The notes beneath the pieces are model-generated. The model was not told the DNA's origin. It searched no databases and saw nothing but the letters and a program-made list of their open reading frames with translations. The position numbers were made by a program, and so were the translations under genes. Positions 47,269 through 57,683 of a stretch of 64,000 bases of DNA are shown here, piece by piece; within the stretch, counting starts at the first letter, position 1; each line of letters begins with the position of its first letter. This DNA comes from Cyclobacteriaceae bacterium (lineage in GTDB: Bacteria > Bacteroidota > Bacteroidia > Cytophagales > Cyclobacteriaceae), in contig CANGYY010000006.1 of assembly GCA_947458585.1 (NCBI GenBank), forward strand, positions 1-64,000, given 5' to 3'.

Positions 47269-47294
47269 AAACTAGGCTTTTGCGCCTAGTTTTT
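47267..47294. terminator. Bidirectional terminator; stem includes the stop codon of the minus-strand gene
   Basis: aaaaactaggcttttgcgcctagttttt. Confidence 0.8.
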
Positions 47295-50200
47295 CTCCAA
47301 AGGATGTGCTTTCAGTAATTCTTGTGGACTCCAGAACCCTTTCTTGTCTTTCACCTCTTCTCGTACCTTTTTCACCATATCAGGAGAAATAGGAGTCGCT
47401 TTGTTGCCGAAAGAATTGCGCACATAGGTAAGCACAGCAGCCACTTCGGAATCGTTGAGTATGCCTTCGTGCGGCGTCATGGGAACCTGTCCCGAATAAC
47501 TTCTTCCTGCCACTTCCATGGGGCCCATCAGGCCTTTTAGTACCAATTTGATGAGTCGTTCTGGGCTTCCAGTGACCCAGGGAGTACCTCGTAGTGGAGG
47601 AAATTCTGAGGCAGTCAAGCCTCCTCCATCGGGTTGATGGCAGGTGCTACACAATCCTTCTCGCGCATAGATTTCCTTCCCTAGCACGAAGAGTTCTCGA
47701 TCCGATCCAGTCAGCGAGGATTTGACATCTTCCTCCTTTTTCTGGGCTACGGATAGCCCATTGAGGTGGGCGATGGCTGTTTCCAAAGTGCCTGGAATCC
47801 AGGTAGCATCCTTGGCTTGTTTTTGGGCCTGGGCAAGAATCGGTACCCCTTGCGCAGGTGGAAGCCACGAAGCTGCCGCAATGCCTTCCATTCGGACACG
47901 CCCATGAGGATCTTGGACCGCCTTGGTCAGCAATTGGGCTTGATCAGGAATCTGGTGACCCGAATAGCGCAGTACTCGGGTGGCAGCAGCGCGAACCTTG
48001 TAGTTGGTCGATCCAAGCAATTCCTTCAGCAGGGTAGCATTGACGCGATTGGCTCCCCAGGTGACCCAGAGGGCTTCCAAGCGCTGGTGTTCGTAATCCG
48101 GATGATTTTTGTCTAAGGTCTTCAACCATTTTTCAACAGCCGTGGATACCTCTGCAGCATCCCTGCCTCTCAGTTCGCGACGGGTACGGTAGCGGCTTCG
48201 GTATTCGGGAAGTTTCAAGTTTTCCAATAGGACAGGGATGGATTCACCATGGATTTTGGCAGGCGTAACCAAGGGCCTAGAAGGATAGGTCAACCGGTAA
48301 ATGCGTCCATGGACATGGTCACGCAGAGGATCTCTTGCATTGTGCTGCATGTGTCCAATCAGGATATTGTGCCAATCCACAATGTAGAGGGAACCATCTG
48401 GGGCAGTTTCCATATCTACGGGTCTAAAATTCCGATCTGAGGAAACGACCAAATCTTGCCGCCACTTGCTAGTAAAGCCGACGGTGTCATCCAGCATTTG
48501 GTGCTGCTTGGTACCCAAAAATCCGATGGTATTGTTGATGATCAAATCGCCCTGAACATCCTCTGGAAAATGGCGGCTAGAAATAAACTCCATGCCGGAG
48601 GTTGGGCGCACCATGTGGTCTTTTTCGATGAGGTTGGGCCCTTTGAAGTTTCCATTTCCATAGCGTGGTAGCGTGGAGCCAGGCAGCATCCAGTTGACAT
48701 TTGGGCCGGAAGTTTCTGCATAGAAGTTTTGGCCCCAAGCATCAAAAGCGATGCCCCAAGGGTTGGGAATGCTGACTTGATTGACTCGCTCCAACTTGTG
48801 TCGCTTGGGTTCGTAGCGGTAAAACCCTCCATTGGTAGCCCGAACAGGACCGTAGGAGGTTTCGACATTGGTATGTAAAAACACCCCTTCCGCCATGTAG
48901 ATCGCTCCACTTTCGTCTGCCGCAAAGGCGGAGATCGCATGGTGGGTATCGTGGTCGTCAAATCCGGAAAGCAGGACGGTTTTCTTGTCTGCCTTATCGT
49001 CTCCATTGGTGTCTTCAAGCAAAATCAAATTTGTCCCTTGGGACACATACACGCCTTCTGCAGCAATTTCAAAGCCTACTGGGATGTGGAGGTTCTCCGC
49101 AAAGACTGTTTGCTTATCGGCCTTCCCATCTCCATTGGTGTCTTCTAGGATGAGTAGTTTGTCTGAAGGGCGCGGATCTCCGGGTTTGTAATGCGGGTAA
49201 CTTGGCATGGTCGCCACCCAAAGCCTCCCCTTGTTGTCAAAGGAGAGTTGCACCGGATTGGCGAGGTCAGGAAATTCTTTTTCAGAGGCAAAAAGTTCGA
49301 TTTTGTATCCTTCCGGCACCTTCATGGACTTGAGGGCATCTTCTCCATACAAATAGGTTAGGTTGCCATTGGCTTCTGGGTTGTAGTTGGTGGTCACCTC
49401 TGGCAAGGATTTGGTTTTTGCATCCGCAGCCTGGAGGTCTTTAATTTTTCCCTGACTAGCTTCCCAGATTGCCGAGTCGCGAATGGCAGTCATTTGTCGA
49501 ATTTTCTCCAATTCAAAAGGATAGTTGTCCGGTCCAAAAGGATCGTAGCGTCTTCCAAACACATGCACTCCATTGGGGATTTTGTAGTCGTTGTGCCAAA
49601 ACCAGTTTTTCTCCAGCACTGCTTGTTCGATCAACTGTTTGTTGGCTTCTGCCTTGGTCGATTCTTTTCCGAAAATTTTGTCTGCGAGAAGCACCGACAG
49701 TTTTTCATAGCCTTGTTCAGTAAGTTGGCTTCCATCGATAGTAAGCGGTTCTTCACTGTCTTGGTACCAACTTTGACTTGGGGTAAATGCATCCACAAAG
49801 ACGATTTGGTGCTTTTTGGCTACCTCCTCCATGGCTTCGGTGTAGCGCTTTAAGTTTTCGTTTTCCAGTTTCCCATTCGGGACATCCTTGATTTCGGATA
49901 AGTCTTCAAATGCAATGGGAGACACGAGGGCAAGTTGTGGAGCGGCCTTTCCATTGTAGCGCTGTGCCTTGGAATGAACAACCCAGGCTTCCAGTTCGTC
50001 CTTGAAATTTTGAAGTTTGGCCTCTCCCTGAAAAGATTCATTGAAGCCAAAAAATCCAATGACCACATCGGCTTGTAGTCGCGTCAGCCACTGATCTGGT
50101 TTTTCTAAAAATCCTTCTGAAGCGGAAGGAGTAGCATATTCGTCTTGAAATTGTTCAGCCCCAGGAAAAGCCCAGGGATCGTTGGTGCCTGAGCGAGGTC

Positions 50201-50444
50201 GGAAGCCTGGAGTATCTCCAGGATCAGAGAGGTTGCGGATGAAGAGGGTGCTATCGGGGTATCGGAGGTGTAGTTCTGTTTCCAGCCCACCAAATTCCAT
50301 CATGCGAGAACCCAAGTTATTGCCTACTAGGGCAATTCGAGTACCCTTTCGTAGTTCCAAGGTAGGTTCGGAAGTACAGCTAAAAAGTAGGAATGAGGCA
50401 AATAGGAGTATTAGAAGAAAGTTGAGCGCGCGCATGTGGATCAT
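47286..50444 (-). CDS. PVC-type heme-binding (CxxCH) protein with N-terminal SGNH/GDSL-like domain
   Basis: SGNH-like N-terminus, beta-propeller (PEGYKIELFASEKEFPDLANPVQLSFDNKGRLWVATMPSYPHY), HEAT-like segment, heme motif LCSTCHQPDGGG. Confidence 0.9.
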   Translation of the reverse strand: MIHMRALNFLLILLFASFLLFSCTSEPTLELRKGTRIALVGNNLGSRMMEFGGLETELHLRYPDSTLFIRNLSDPGDTPGFRPRSGTNDPWAFPGAEQFQDEYATPSASEGFLEKPDQWLTRLQADVVIGFFGFNESFQGEAKLQNFKDELEAWVVHSKAQRYNGKAAPQLALVSPIAFEDLSEIKDVPNGKLENENLKRYTEAMEEVAKKHQIVFVDAFTPSQSWYQDSEEPLTIDGSQLTEQGYEKLSVLLADKIFGKESTKAEANKQLIEQAVLEKNWFWHNDYKIPNGVHVFGRRYDPFGPDNYPFELEKIRQMTAIRDSAIWEASQGKIKDLQAADAKTKSLPEVTTNYNPEANGNLTYLYGEDALKSMKVPEGYKIELFASEKEFPDLANPVQLSFDNKGRLWVATMPSYPHYKPGDPRPSDKLLILEDTNGDGKADKQTVFAENLHIPVGFEIAAEGVYVSQGTNLILLEDTNGDDKADKKTVLLSGFDDHDTHHAISAFAADESGAIYMAEGVFLHTNVETSYGPVRATNGGFYRYEPKRHKLERVNQVSIPNPWGIAFDAWGQNFYAETSGPNVNWMLPGSTLPRYGNGNFKGPNLIEKDHMVRPTSGMEFISSRHFPEDVQGDLIINNTIGFLGTKQHQMLDDTVGFTSKWRQDLVVSSDRNFRPVDMETAPDGSLYIVDWHNILIGHMQHNARDPLRDHVHGRIYRLTYPSRPLVTPAKIHGESIPVLLENLKLPEYRSRYRTRRELRGRDAAEVSTAVEKWLKTLDKNHPDYEHQRLEALWVTWGANRVNATLLKELLGSTNYKVRAAATRVLRYSGHQIPDQAQLLTKAVQDPHGRVRMEGIAAASWLPPAQGVPILAQAQKQAKDATWIPGTLETAIAHLNGLSVAQKKEEDVKSSLTGSDRELFVLGKEIYAREGLCSTCHQPDGGGLTASEFPPLRGTPWVTGSPERLIKLVLKGLMGPMEVAGRSYSGQVPMTPHEGILNDSEVAAVLTYVRNSFGNKATPISPDMVKKVREEVKDKKGFWSPQELLKAHPLEKN

Positions 50445-50647
50445 TCTGGGCTTGATATTTTACTTAATACTAAGCAGAATGATTTCTATTGTCAATGGCT
50501 TTTTTACCAATTGTGCAAAAAATTCGGATACCCATCACGCCAATTGACCAAATAAAAATCTTACTAAAACTACTTTTAAACTCATAAAATTTTTCTCATC
50601 TTGATTCAGCGATCTAGAAATTTCACCTAGCAATACACCCAAAATCT

Positions 50648-53329
50648 ATGCTTCAGCGACCTCAACTCAGTTTTCTTTATTTGCTCAGTGCAATGCTCCT
50701 TTTTGGATTTGGTTGTAACCAAAAGGAAGGGGAACGGCAGCTCACTGGAAATCCTAAACTTGATAAGCTCAAGTTGCCGGATGGCTTTGTAGCCGAATTG
50801 CTCTACAGCCCCGGGGAAAATGAGCAGGGCTCTTGGGTAGCCATGACCTTCGATGACAAGGGTCGCATGATCACTTCCGATCAGTATGGATTTTTGTACC
50901 GCCTGGAACTGCCTCCCATTGGATCGGATTCCACGGTAAAGCCAAAGGTGGAGCAACTTCAGATTGGCAATGTGGCCGATTCCCTGGTCGGGATGGGTTA
51001 TGCCCAAGGCTTGCTGTATGCCTTCAACTCCCTGTATGTGGTGGTGAATAATGATCCCAATGAATCGTTCGGATTGCCTACCGGACTCTACCGAATTCAG
51101 GATTTGGATGGAAACGATCAATTTGAGACCGTTACCCAACTCAAAGAACTCAAGGGGGAGCAGGGAGAGCATGGACCACATTCTTTGAAGCTTACCCCTG
51201 ATGGAAAGGGGATCTACCTCATAGCCGGCAACCATGTGGATGTGCCCGAAATGAATCATTACCGATTGCCCAGGGTATGGCAGGAGGACAATCTTTTTCC
51301 ATTAATCAAAGATCCTCGGGGCCATGCAAATGACCGTAAAGCGCCAGGAGGCTGGCTTGCACGAATAGACCCTGAAGGAAAAGATTGGGAGTTGATTTCT
51401 GCGGGTTACCGAAATACGTTTGACTTTGACTACAATGAAGTGGGGGATATTTTCGGATACGATTCGGATATGGAATGGGATTTTGGAATGCCTTGGTACC
51501 GACCTACCCGCATTGCTCACCTGACCAGTGGATCCGAGTACGGATGGCGAACAGGCAACTCCAAATGGTCTCCCAACTACCCAGACAATCTTCCGGCTAC
51601 GCTCAATATTGGGCAGGGATCCCCAACCAATGTGATGTTTGGAGCCAAGGCCAATTTTCCGAGTAAATACAAAAAGGCCTTGTATGCATTTGATTGGAGT
51701 TTTGGAATCATCTATGCCATCCATTTGACTCCAAAAGGAGCGACTTATGAGGCCTCTGCAGAAGAATTTATTTCAGGGGCGCCACTACCGCTTACAGATG
51801 GCACGATTGGACCGGATGGGGCCCTGTATTTTGCCACAGGCGGACGAAGATTGGAATCAGACCTCTACCGGGTGTACTATAAAGGAGAATTGGATACCCA
51901 TACGCCGCTCAAGGAAGCGGATCTCCCTCAAGAGGCGAAGTTGAGAAGAGAGTTGGAGCAGTACCATGCCAAAGGGGCTCCCGCAGCAGGATTGGAAAAA
52001 GCCTGGAGCAACCTAAATCATCCAGATCGATTTGTGCAGTATGCTGCCCGTGTAGCCGTGGAACATCAGCCGGTAGCCACTTGGAAGGCAAAAGCCGTGG
52101 CGGAAACAAATCCTACCTCGAAAATTCAAGCCATTTTGGCCTTGGCTCACCAGGGCACGAATGCGGATGCAGCCGGCATGCTATCTAGCCTGATGCAAGT
52201 GGATTATGCTGGGCTTTCTCCGACGGACAAGCAAAATATTCTTCGAACCATTGAAGTCATCTTGGCGCGCTACGATCAAGGAGCTACTGCTAGCAAGGCC
52301 CAGTTGGTGACCTATTTAGATCCCCATTACCCTGCGGATGACAACCTGCTCAACCGGTCCCTTTCCATCTTGCTCGTGCACCTGGATGCACCTTCTGCGG
52401 TTGGGAAGACCCTTGCGTTACTCAAGGATGCCAAAGACGACCCCAACTACCAAAAGACATTTACAGCCTCTTCCGATTTGATTTTCCGAAACCCACAATA
52501 CGGTTTGGATATCGCCAACATGCTGGCCAACGTTCCCCCTGCTCAAGCTACCTTTTATGCAACCGTTTTGGGCGGTGCCGATAAAGGCTGGACTGCGGCT
52601 CAGCGGGAGGAATATTTTGGATGGATCAAAAATGCACTGACTGCCTACAAAGGAGGACGTAGCTATGTGGGATTCCTGGATCGTGCTCGAAAAATGGCCT
52701 TGGCCTCCGTGGATAAGGCTGATTTTGAAAAATACGACGAGCTGTCGGGAGGAAAATTATTGACCGAGAGCGGCAATGACTTAATGGACCAGTCCGTACA
52801 ACCTGAAGGTCCTGGAAGACGCTGGACAGTGGAGGAGGCAGAGCCCTTGATAGCCAATCTGGTAGGTCGGGACTTGGTAAAAGGTAAAGCCATGTATGCC
52901 GCCAGCCTTTGCCAATCCTGCCATACCATGCAAGGTGCAGGAGGAGCGATTGGCCCGGATTTGAGTCAGTTGGGAACACGCTTTTCTGCCAAGGACATTC
53001 TAGTAGCCACGCTGGACCCGAATGCCACCATCTCCGATCAATACCATGCTACTGTTCTTGAACTCAAGGCTGGAGGATCTTTGGTAGGAAAAATCACCGA
53101 TGAGGATGCACAAAACTACTACCTCTCTCAGAACCCATTTGCTCCAGCAGATATCAAAAAGGTGCCAAAAAATACCGTTTCGCTCAAGAAAAATTCAGAC
53201 GTATCTATCATGATGCCGGGTCTTGTCAATCGACTGAATGAGGAAGAATTGAAGGATCTGATGGCCTATTTGATTTCGGGAGGTAATGCGAACCATGCGG
53301 TGTACAAACAACCCCTTACACAAAAATGA
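50648..53329 (+). CDS. PVC-type c-type cytochrome: beta-propeller + HEAT + cytochrome c
   Basis: LPDGFVAELLYSPGENEQGSWVAMTFDDKGRMI...; LCQSCHTMQGAGGAIGPDLSQLG; lipobox FGFGC. Confidence 0.9.
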   Translation: MLQRPQLSFLYLLSAMLLFGFGCNQKEGERQLTGNPKLDKLKLPDGFVAELLYSPGENEQGSWVAMTFDDKGRMITSDQYGFLYRLELPPIGSDSTVKPKVEQLQIGNVADSLVGMGYAQGLLYAFNSLYVVVNNDPNESFGLPTGLYRIQDLDGNDQFETVTQLKELKGEQGEHGPHSLKLTPDGKGIYLIAGNHVDVPEMNHYRLPRVWQEDNLFPLIKDPRGHANDRKAPGGWLARIDPEGKDWELISAGYRNTFDFDYNEVGDIFGYDSDMEWDFGMPWYRPTRIAHLTSGSEYGWRTGNSKWSPNYPDNLPATLNIGQGSPTNVMFGAKANFPSKYKKALYAFDWSFGIIYAIHLTPKGATYEASAEEFISGAPLPLTDGTIGPDGALYFATGGRRLESDLYRVYYKGELDTHTPLKEADLPQEAKLRRELEQYHAKGAPAAGLEKAWSNLNHPDRFVQYAARVAVEHQPVATWKAKAVAETNPTSKIQAILALAHQGTNADAAGMLSSLMQVDYAGLSPTDKQNILRTIEVILARYDQGATASKAQLVTYLDPHYPADDNLLNRSLSILLVHLDAPSAVGKTLALLKDAKDDPNYQKTFTASSDLIFRNPQYGLDIANMLANVPPAQATFYATVLGGADKGWTAAQREEYFGWIKNALTAYKGGRSYVGFLDRARKMALASVDKADFEKYDELSGGKLLTESGNDLMDQSVQPEGPGRRWTVEEAEPLIANLVGRDLVKGKAMYAASLCQSCHTMQGAGGAIGPDLSQLGTRFSAKDILVATLDPNATISDQYHATVLELKAGGSLVGKITDEDAQNYYLSQNPFAPADIKKVPKNTVSLKKNSDVSIMMPGLVNRLNEEELKDLMAYLISGGNANHAVYKQPLTQK

Positions 53330-54117
53330 TTCGCTCCATGACACTCAAAATTTGGGGGATCCTTGGCTTGCTGATGCTCGCCTCTTGGATATCCTGGACC
53401 TTGTCCTTAGACTCCAGCAGTTCAGCACAGGCATCTGAGCAGCAGGCTGACTTCATCTCTCTTTTTGACGGGAAAAGTCTCGACGGATGGGAATTTGATC
53501 CAGTCTACTGGTCGGTAAAAGACGAGGCGATCGTGGGAGAAATCACCGCTGCAACGCTTCTTAAGCATAATACCTTTATCATCTGGAAGGGGGGAGAACT
53601 CGGAGATTTTGAGTTGAAGGTGGATTTTTGGATTTCAGAAAAAGGAAACTCCGGGGTGCAATACCGAAGCGATCGCTTTACGGAGTTACCCTATGCCCTA
53701 CGAGGCTACCAGGCAGATATCGATGGAGGCAATCTCTACACAGGCCAAAACTACGAAGAGCGAAAGCGGACCACTTTGGCTTATCGAGGTCAGAAGACTC
53801 AAATAGCTGCGGCACCAGATTCCATTTCCTCGATAGGTGGATATGTGCGCAACAATGCCTGGAAAGGATTGGTCCTTGTGGAAGAGTTGGGCGATCGCAC
53901 TGCCTTGGGAGACCTGATCAAAAAAGGGGAATGGAACACGATTCATATCGTAGCTAAGGGGAATCTGATGAAGCATTATGTCAACGGCACGCTGATGAGC
54001 GAGGTACTGGACGAGGATTCAAAAAATAGAAAATCGAGCGGTTTATTTGGTTTTCAAGTCCATGTTGGCCCTCCCATGAAGGTGATGTTTAAGAATATTC
54101 TCCTAAAAAAGGGATAG
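53326..54117 (+). CDS. DUF1080 (3-keto-disaccharide hydrolase-like) protein
   Basis: FISLFDGKSLDGWE...GNSGVQYRSDRF...YQADIDGGNLYTGQNYEE...EWNTIHIVAKGN. Confidence 0.92.
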   Translation: MIRSMTLKIWGILGLLMLASWISWTLSLDSSSSAQASEQQADFISLFDGKSLDGWEFDPVYWSVKDEAIVGEITAATLLKHNTFIIWKGGELGDFELKVDFWISEKGNSGVQYRSDRFTELPYALRGYQADIDGGNLYTGQNYEERKRTTLAYRGQKTQIAAAPDSISSIGGYVRNNAWKGLVLVEELGDRTALGDLIKKGEWNTIHIVAKGNLMKHYVNGTLMSEVLDEDSKNRKSSGLFGFQVHVGPPMKVMFKNILLKKG

Positions 54118-54156
54118 GGCGACTAGCCCAATCATGGGTTTTACGGTAAAAAAAAA

Positions 54157-55212
54157 ATGAAGCATAAAGACTCCCAAAATTGGAAGCATACCCTCTCCAA
54201 CTCCCAGCAACTGGGAGGTATTGAAACTTCCGTTTTGGACAATGGAGCAGGTCGCGGAGTTCGTATCGCTTGGATCAATACAGGTACCGGGCTTCGCTAC
54301 AAGGTGGTGCTTGACCGTGGAATGGATATTTTGGATGCCTTTCACAATGAACATAGCCTGGCCTGGATTTCTCATGCTGGCTTGACCGCTCCGCAACCAT
54401 TTTCGAACCAAGGTATCGATTGGCTGCGCACCTTTGGTGGAGGCTTATTGACTACTTGCGGATTATCCAATGCCGGTCCTCCCAATTCCGATGCGAATGG
54501 ATCAAGAGGATTACATGGCAATTATTCAAACCTATCCGCCGAAATCATTTCCATCAAGCAGCCCGATATTTTCTCTGGAGACTTGGGGTTTGAGTTGGTT
54601 GGGAAAGTTACCGAAAGCAGCACTTTTGGTCCCAGTTTGGAACTCGTTCGACGGATCTCCGGAACAATCGGATCGGCAGAAATTAAGATCCAAGACCTAG
54701 TCACAAATCGAGGAAATGCAAAAGCTCCTCACATGCTTTTGTACCATATCAATTGTGGATGGCCTTTGATTGATGAAGGAACGCGGATTGTCTGGCAGGG
54801 TGAGTTGCAACCGAGACCTGGAGAGTCTGACATTCGTCAAAATTCCAGAAAAGATGGATTCAGACACTGTCCAGCTCCCATGGATAGCCATGCTGGCTTT
54901 GGGGAAGAGGTAGCCTTTATTGACCCGCAGGGAGATAAGGAGCAACACGTTATTTGCGGCTATGTCAACGATCAATTGGGATTGGGACTGAAGATTTCCT
55001 TTTCCAAAACCCAATTGCCTTGGCTTATCCATTGGCAGCATTGGGGAAAAAATGAATACGTAACAGCGCTTGAGCCGGCTACAAATCCACCGATTGGACA
55101 GGCTGCTGCGCGAGCGAATCAGAGTTTGGTGGAGCTAGAGCCAGGCGAAAGCCGAAGTTATGACCTCCACCTCAGCGTCTTGATAGGTGAGGCCGCTCGG
55201 GAATTTTCTTGA
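54157..55212 (+). CDS. Aldose 1-epimerase family protein (DUF4432-like)
   Basis: VVLDRGMDILDAFHNEHSLAWIS, GGLLTTCGLSNAGPPN, GLHGNYSN, LLYHINCGWPLIDEG. Confidence 0.85.
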   Translation: MKHKDSQNWKHTLSNSQQLGGIETSVLDNGAGRGVRIAWINTGTGLRYKVVLDRGMDILDAFHNEHSLAWISHAGLTAPQPFSNQGIDWLRTFGGGLLTTCGLSNAGPPNSDANGSRGLHGNYSNLSAEIISIKQPDIFSGDLGFELVGKVTESSTFGPSLELVRRISGTIGSAEIKIQDLVTNRGNAKAPHMLLYHINCGWPLIDEGTRIVWQGELQPRPGESDIRQNSRKDGFRHCPAPMDSHAGFGEEVAFIDPQGDKEQHVICGYVNDQLGLGLKISFSKTQLPWLIHWQHWGKNEYVTALEPATNPPIGQAAARANQSLVELEPGESRSYDLHLSVLIGEAAREFS

Positions 55213-55290
55213 CCCAGTTTGAAATGACCTGCCGCTTATTGAATGATTTAAAAGAAAAAAATAGACTACCAAAACCCAAAATACAGACCT

Positions 55291-56499
55291 ATGAGTTTTG
55301 CCAAAAAAGCGCTCGAACAGGGCGAAGGAATTGTACGATTGACCCCTACTTGGGTGCCCCGGTCTTTTTGTGTGCCGGGACGAAGAATTAAACTGCATCC
55401 CGACGATTATTATGCCTTTGGAGGCATGCGTGGAGGGATCGATGAACGCTGGTTTGCCTCTACCACTGCTGCCCAAAACGGACCATTGACTTCAAAAAAT
55501 GAAGGATTGAGTCACATTGCCCTGGAGGATGGCGGAAAAGTAACGCTTGGGCTGCTCAAGGATGCAGTGGAAGAACTGGGAGCTGACCTGATCGGCTCTC
55601 GCCTATGGAATGAGTTCAAGTCCTGGCCCATGTACTCCAAATTTTTTGACAACATGGGGCCTTTGCCGCACCACATTCACCCTTCGGATGAGTTTGGCAA
55701 ATTGACTGGTCAAAATGGAAAGCCAGAGGCCTACTATTTTCCCCCACAAGTGAATAACCACGGAGGAGATTTTCCTTACACCTTCTTTGGCATTGCGCCG
55801 GGAACGAGCAAGGAGACGATTCTGGACTGCTTGAAAAATTTCAACAAAGGGGACAACAAGATCACCAATTACTCCCAAGCCTTTCGCTTACAGCCGGGCA
55901 CGGGTTGGGATGTGCCTCCCGGGATGCTCCATGCGCCTGGAAGTATGTGTACCTACGAACCCCAAAAAGCCTCCGACATTTTTGCCATGTACCAATCCTT
56001 GGTGAACGAAGCCATTATTCCGGATGAATTGCTCTGGAATGCTTGTCCAAAAAACCGTTGGGGAGACTACGAACTCTTGTTGGAAATGATCGACTGGGAT
56101 CTCAACGTTAATCCCAACCTGATGGAAAACCACTACATGGAGCCCAAGCCGGTAGCTGACCCTGCTCAGATGCAGGCTGCAGGCTACCAGGAAACCTGGA
56201 TTTGCTACCGATCTTATGACTACAGTGCCAAGGAACTTACCGTACTACCTGGGCAGACTGTCGTGATTCGAGATGCAGCAGCCTATGGCATGATCATGAT
56301 GCAAGGGCATGGAAAAATGGGTGCTTGGGATATTGAAACTCCTTCGCTGATCCGTTTTGGCCAATTGACCCAGGATGAATATTTCGTTTCCGAAGCCGCT
56401 GCGAAGGCAGGAGTAAAAATCACCAACAGTTCCAAATCAGATCCTATCGTGATGCTCAAGCACTTTGGGCCCAAGAATCCTGATTTGACGGTATTGTGA
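55291..56499 (+). CDS. Large two-lobed cupin-like protein (uncharacterised, possible sugar isomerase)
   Basis: PLPHHIHPSDEFGKL...EAYYFPP; second lobe LTVLPGQTVVIRDAAAYGMIMMQGHG. Confidence 0.7.
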   Translation: MSFAKKALEQGEGIVRLTPTWVPRSFCVPGRRIKLHPDDYYAFGGMRGGIDERWFASTTAAQNGPLTSKNEGLSHIALEDGGKVTLGLLKDAVEELGADLIGSRLWNEFKSWPMYSKFFDNMGPLPHHIHPSDEFGKLTGQNGKPEAYYFPPQVNNHGGDFPYTFFGIAPGTSKETILDCLKNFNKGDNKITNYSQAFRLQPGTGWDVPPGMLHAPGSMCTYEPQKASDIFAMYQSLVNEAIIPDELLWNACPKNRWGDYELLLEMIDWDLNVNPNLMENHYMEPKPVADPAQMQAAGYQETWICYRSYDYSAKELTVLPGQTVVIRDAAAYGMIMMQGHGKMGAWDIETPSLIRFGQLTQDEYFVSEAAAKAGVKITNSSKSDPIVMLKHFGPKNPDLTVL

Positions 56500-56552
56500 T
56501 TAAATAATTAGAGGATTTTGTTTTTACACTACGTTACTAACCCAAAATAGCA

Positions 56553-57569
56553 ATGAATACATTACCCAAACTGCACAATGCCACTTGGCCTGGATTGGTT
56601 GGAAAAGGTCCAGACTCAGAGCCAGTAATCGCCTTTGATCAGTTACTCGAAATGACCGCTGCAGCTGAAGTGGGCGGAGTCAAATTTGATGGAATTGATG
56701 TGGGCTTACTCGAACCACATATTTACCTAGATCAGGCGGAAGAAGCTAAAAAGCTAGCGGACAAAGTTTCCAAACATGGCCTTAAAGTAGGTTCCCTCGT
56801 AGCTCCAATCTGGGCAGGATCCGCCATGGGTACAGCCGATCAGCGCAAAACTTTTGTGGAGATGGTTCGCAAGTCTTGTGAATTTGGCCAGCAGCTGAAG
56901 GCGCTTGGCGTCAGGGATTATGGAATCGTCCGGATTGATTCCGCTGCAGGCGTATCCGACTGGGCCAAGGATCCACTCGGTAATTCCAAATTGATTGCCA
57001 AGACCTTTCAAGAAGCCGCTGATATCGCAGCTAGCTATGGAGAAAAGTTGGCAGCAGAAGGAGAAATCTGCTGGGGAGGCATGCACAGCTGGAAGCACAT
57101 GGTCGAATTGTTAGAAATGACCGATCGAAAGAATGTGGGTTTTCAGGCCGACATGTCGCATACCTTCCTGTACACCCTAGGCTACAATGCCCCGGAGCAT
57201 CGCATTCTGCCAGTAGACGCAGATTTGAAGGATAGAGAAGTGATCAAAGCTGCTATTAAAACAGTTTCAGATGCACTGCGTCCTTGGACCATCGACTTCC
57301 ACGTGGCCCAGAATGACGGTTCGGTATTTGGTTCTGGATCACACGATAAAACTGGCCGTCACTGCCAGGCTACCGATCCGAATGGCCTGCTCGATATCGC
57401 CCATGATGCTGGTTATTGGATGCGAGATGCTGCTGGGAATTACAACCAAGCTTTGACCCACATTTGCTGGGATGGCTGCATGTTCCCCAATGCCGTCATG
57501 GAAAAGCAGCAAACCTGGAACGACATCCTGGCTGCGATGATTGCAGTTCGTACTGCACAGGGGCATTGA
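56553..57569 (+). CDS. Sugar phosphate isomerase/epimerase family protein (TIM barrel)
   Basis: [18 protein letters not shown]..., [40 protein letters not shown]. Confidence 0.85.
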   Translation: MNTLPKLHNATWPGLVGKGPDSEPVIAFDQLLEMTAAAEVGGVKFDGIDVGLLEPHIYLDQAEEAKKLADKVSKHGLKVGSLVAPIWAGSAMGTADQRKTFVEMVRKSCEFGQQLKALGVRDYGIVRIDSAAGVSDWAKDPLGNSKLIAKTFQEAADIAASYGEKLAAEGEICWGGMHSWKHMVELLEMTDRKNVGFQADMSHTFLYTLGYNAPEHRILPVDADLKDREVIKAAIKTVSDALRPWTIDFHVAQNDGSVFGSGSHDKTGRHCQATDPNGLLDIAHDAGYWMRDAAGNYNQALTHICWDGCMFPNAVMEKQQTWNDILAAMIAVRTAQGH

Positions 57570-57683
57570 GTGTGAGGGCTTTGAATTTGTTCTTGGGGCT
57601 GCTTTAGCCCAATAAAATTCACTGTCACTTACCCAAAAATTGAATACTAGAGATCTTTCTTTTACATCATTCTTACTAGAAAA

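Noticed and set aside
48542-49018. 158-aa minus-strand ORF in another frame of the PVC-type gene
   Set aside because: Out-of-frame shadow inside a coherent coding sequence
50627-51259. 210-aa minus-strand ORF
   Set aside because: Lies antisense within the well-supported cytochrome gene 50648-53329; no recognisable motifs
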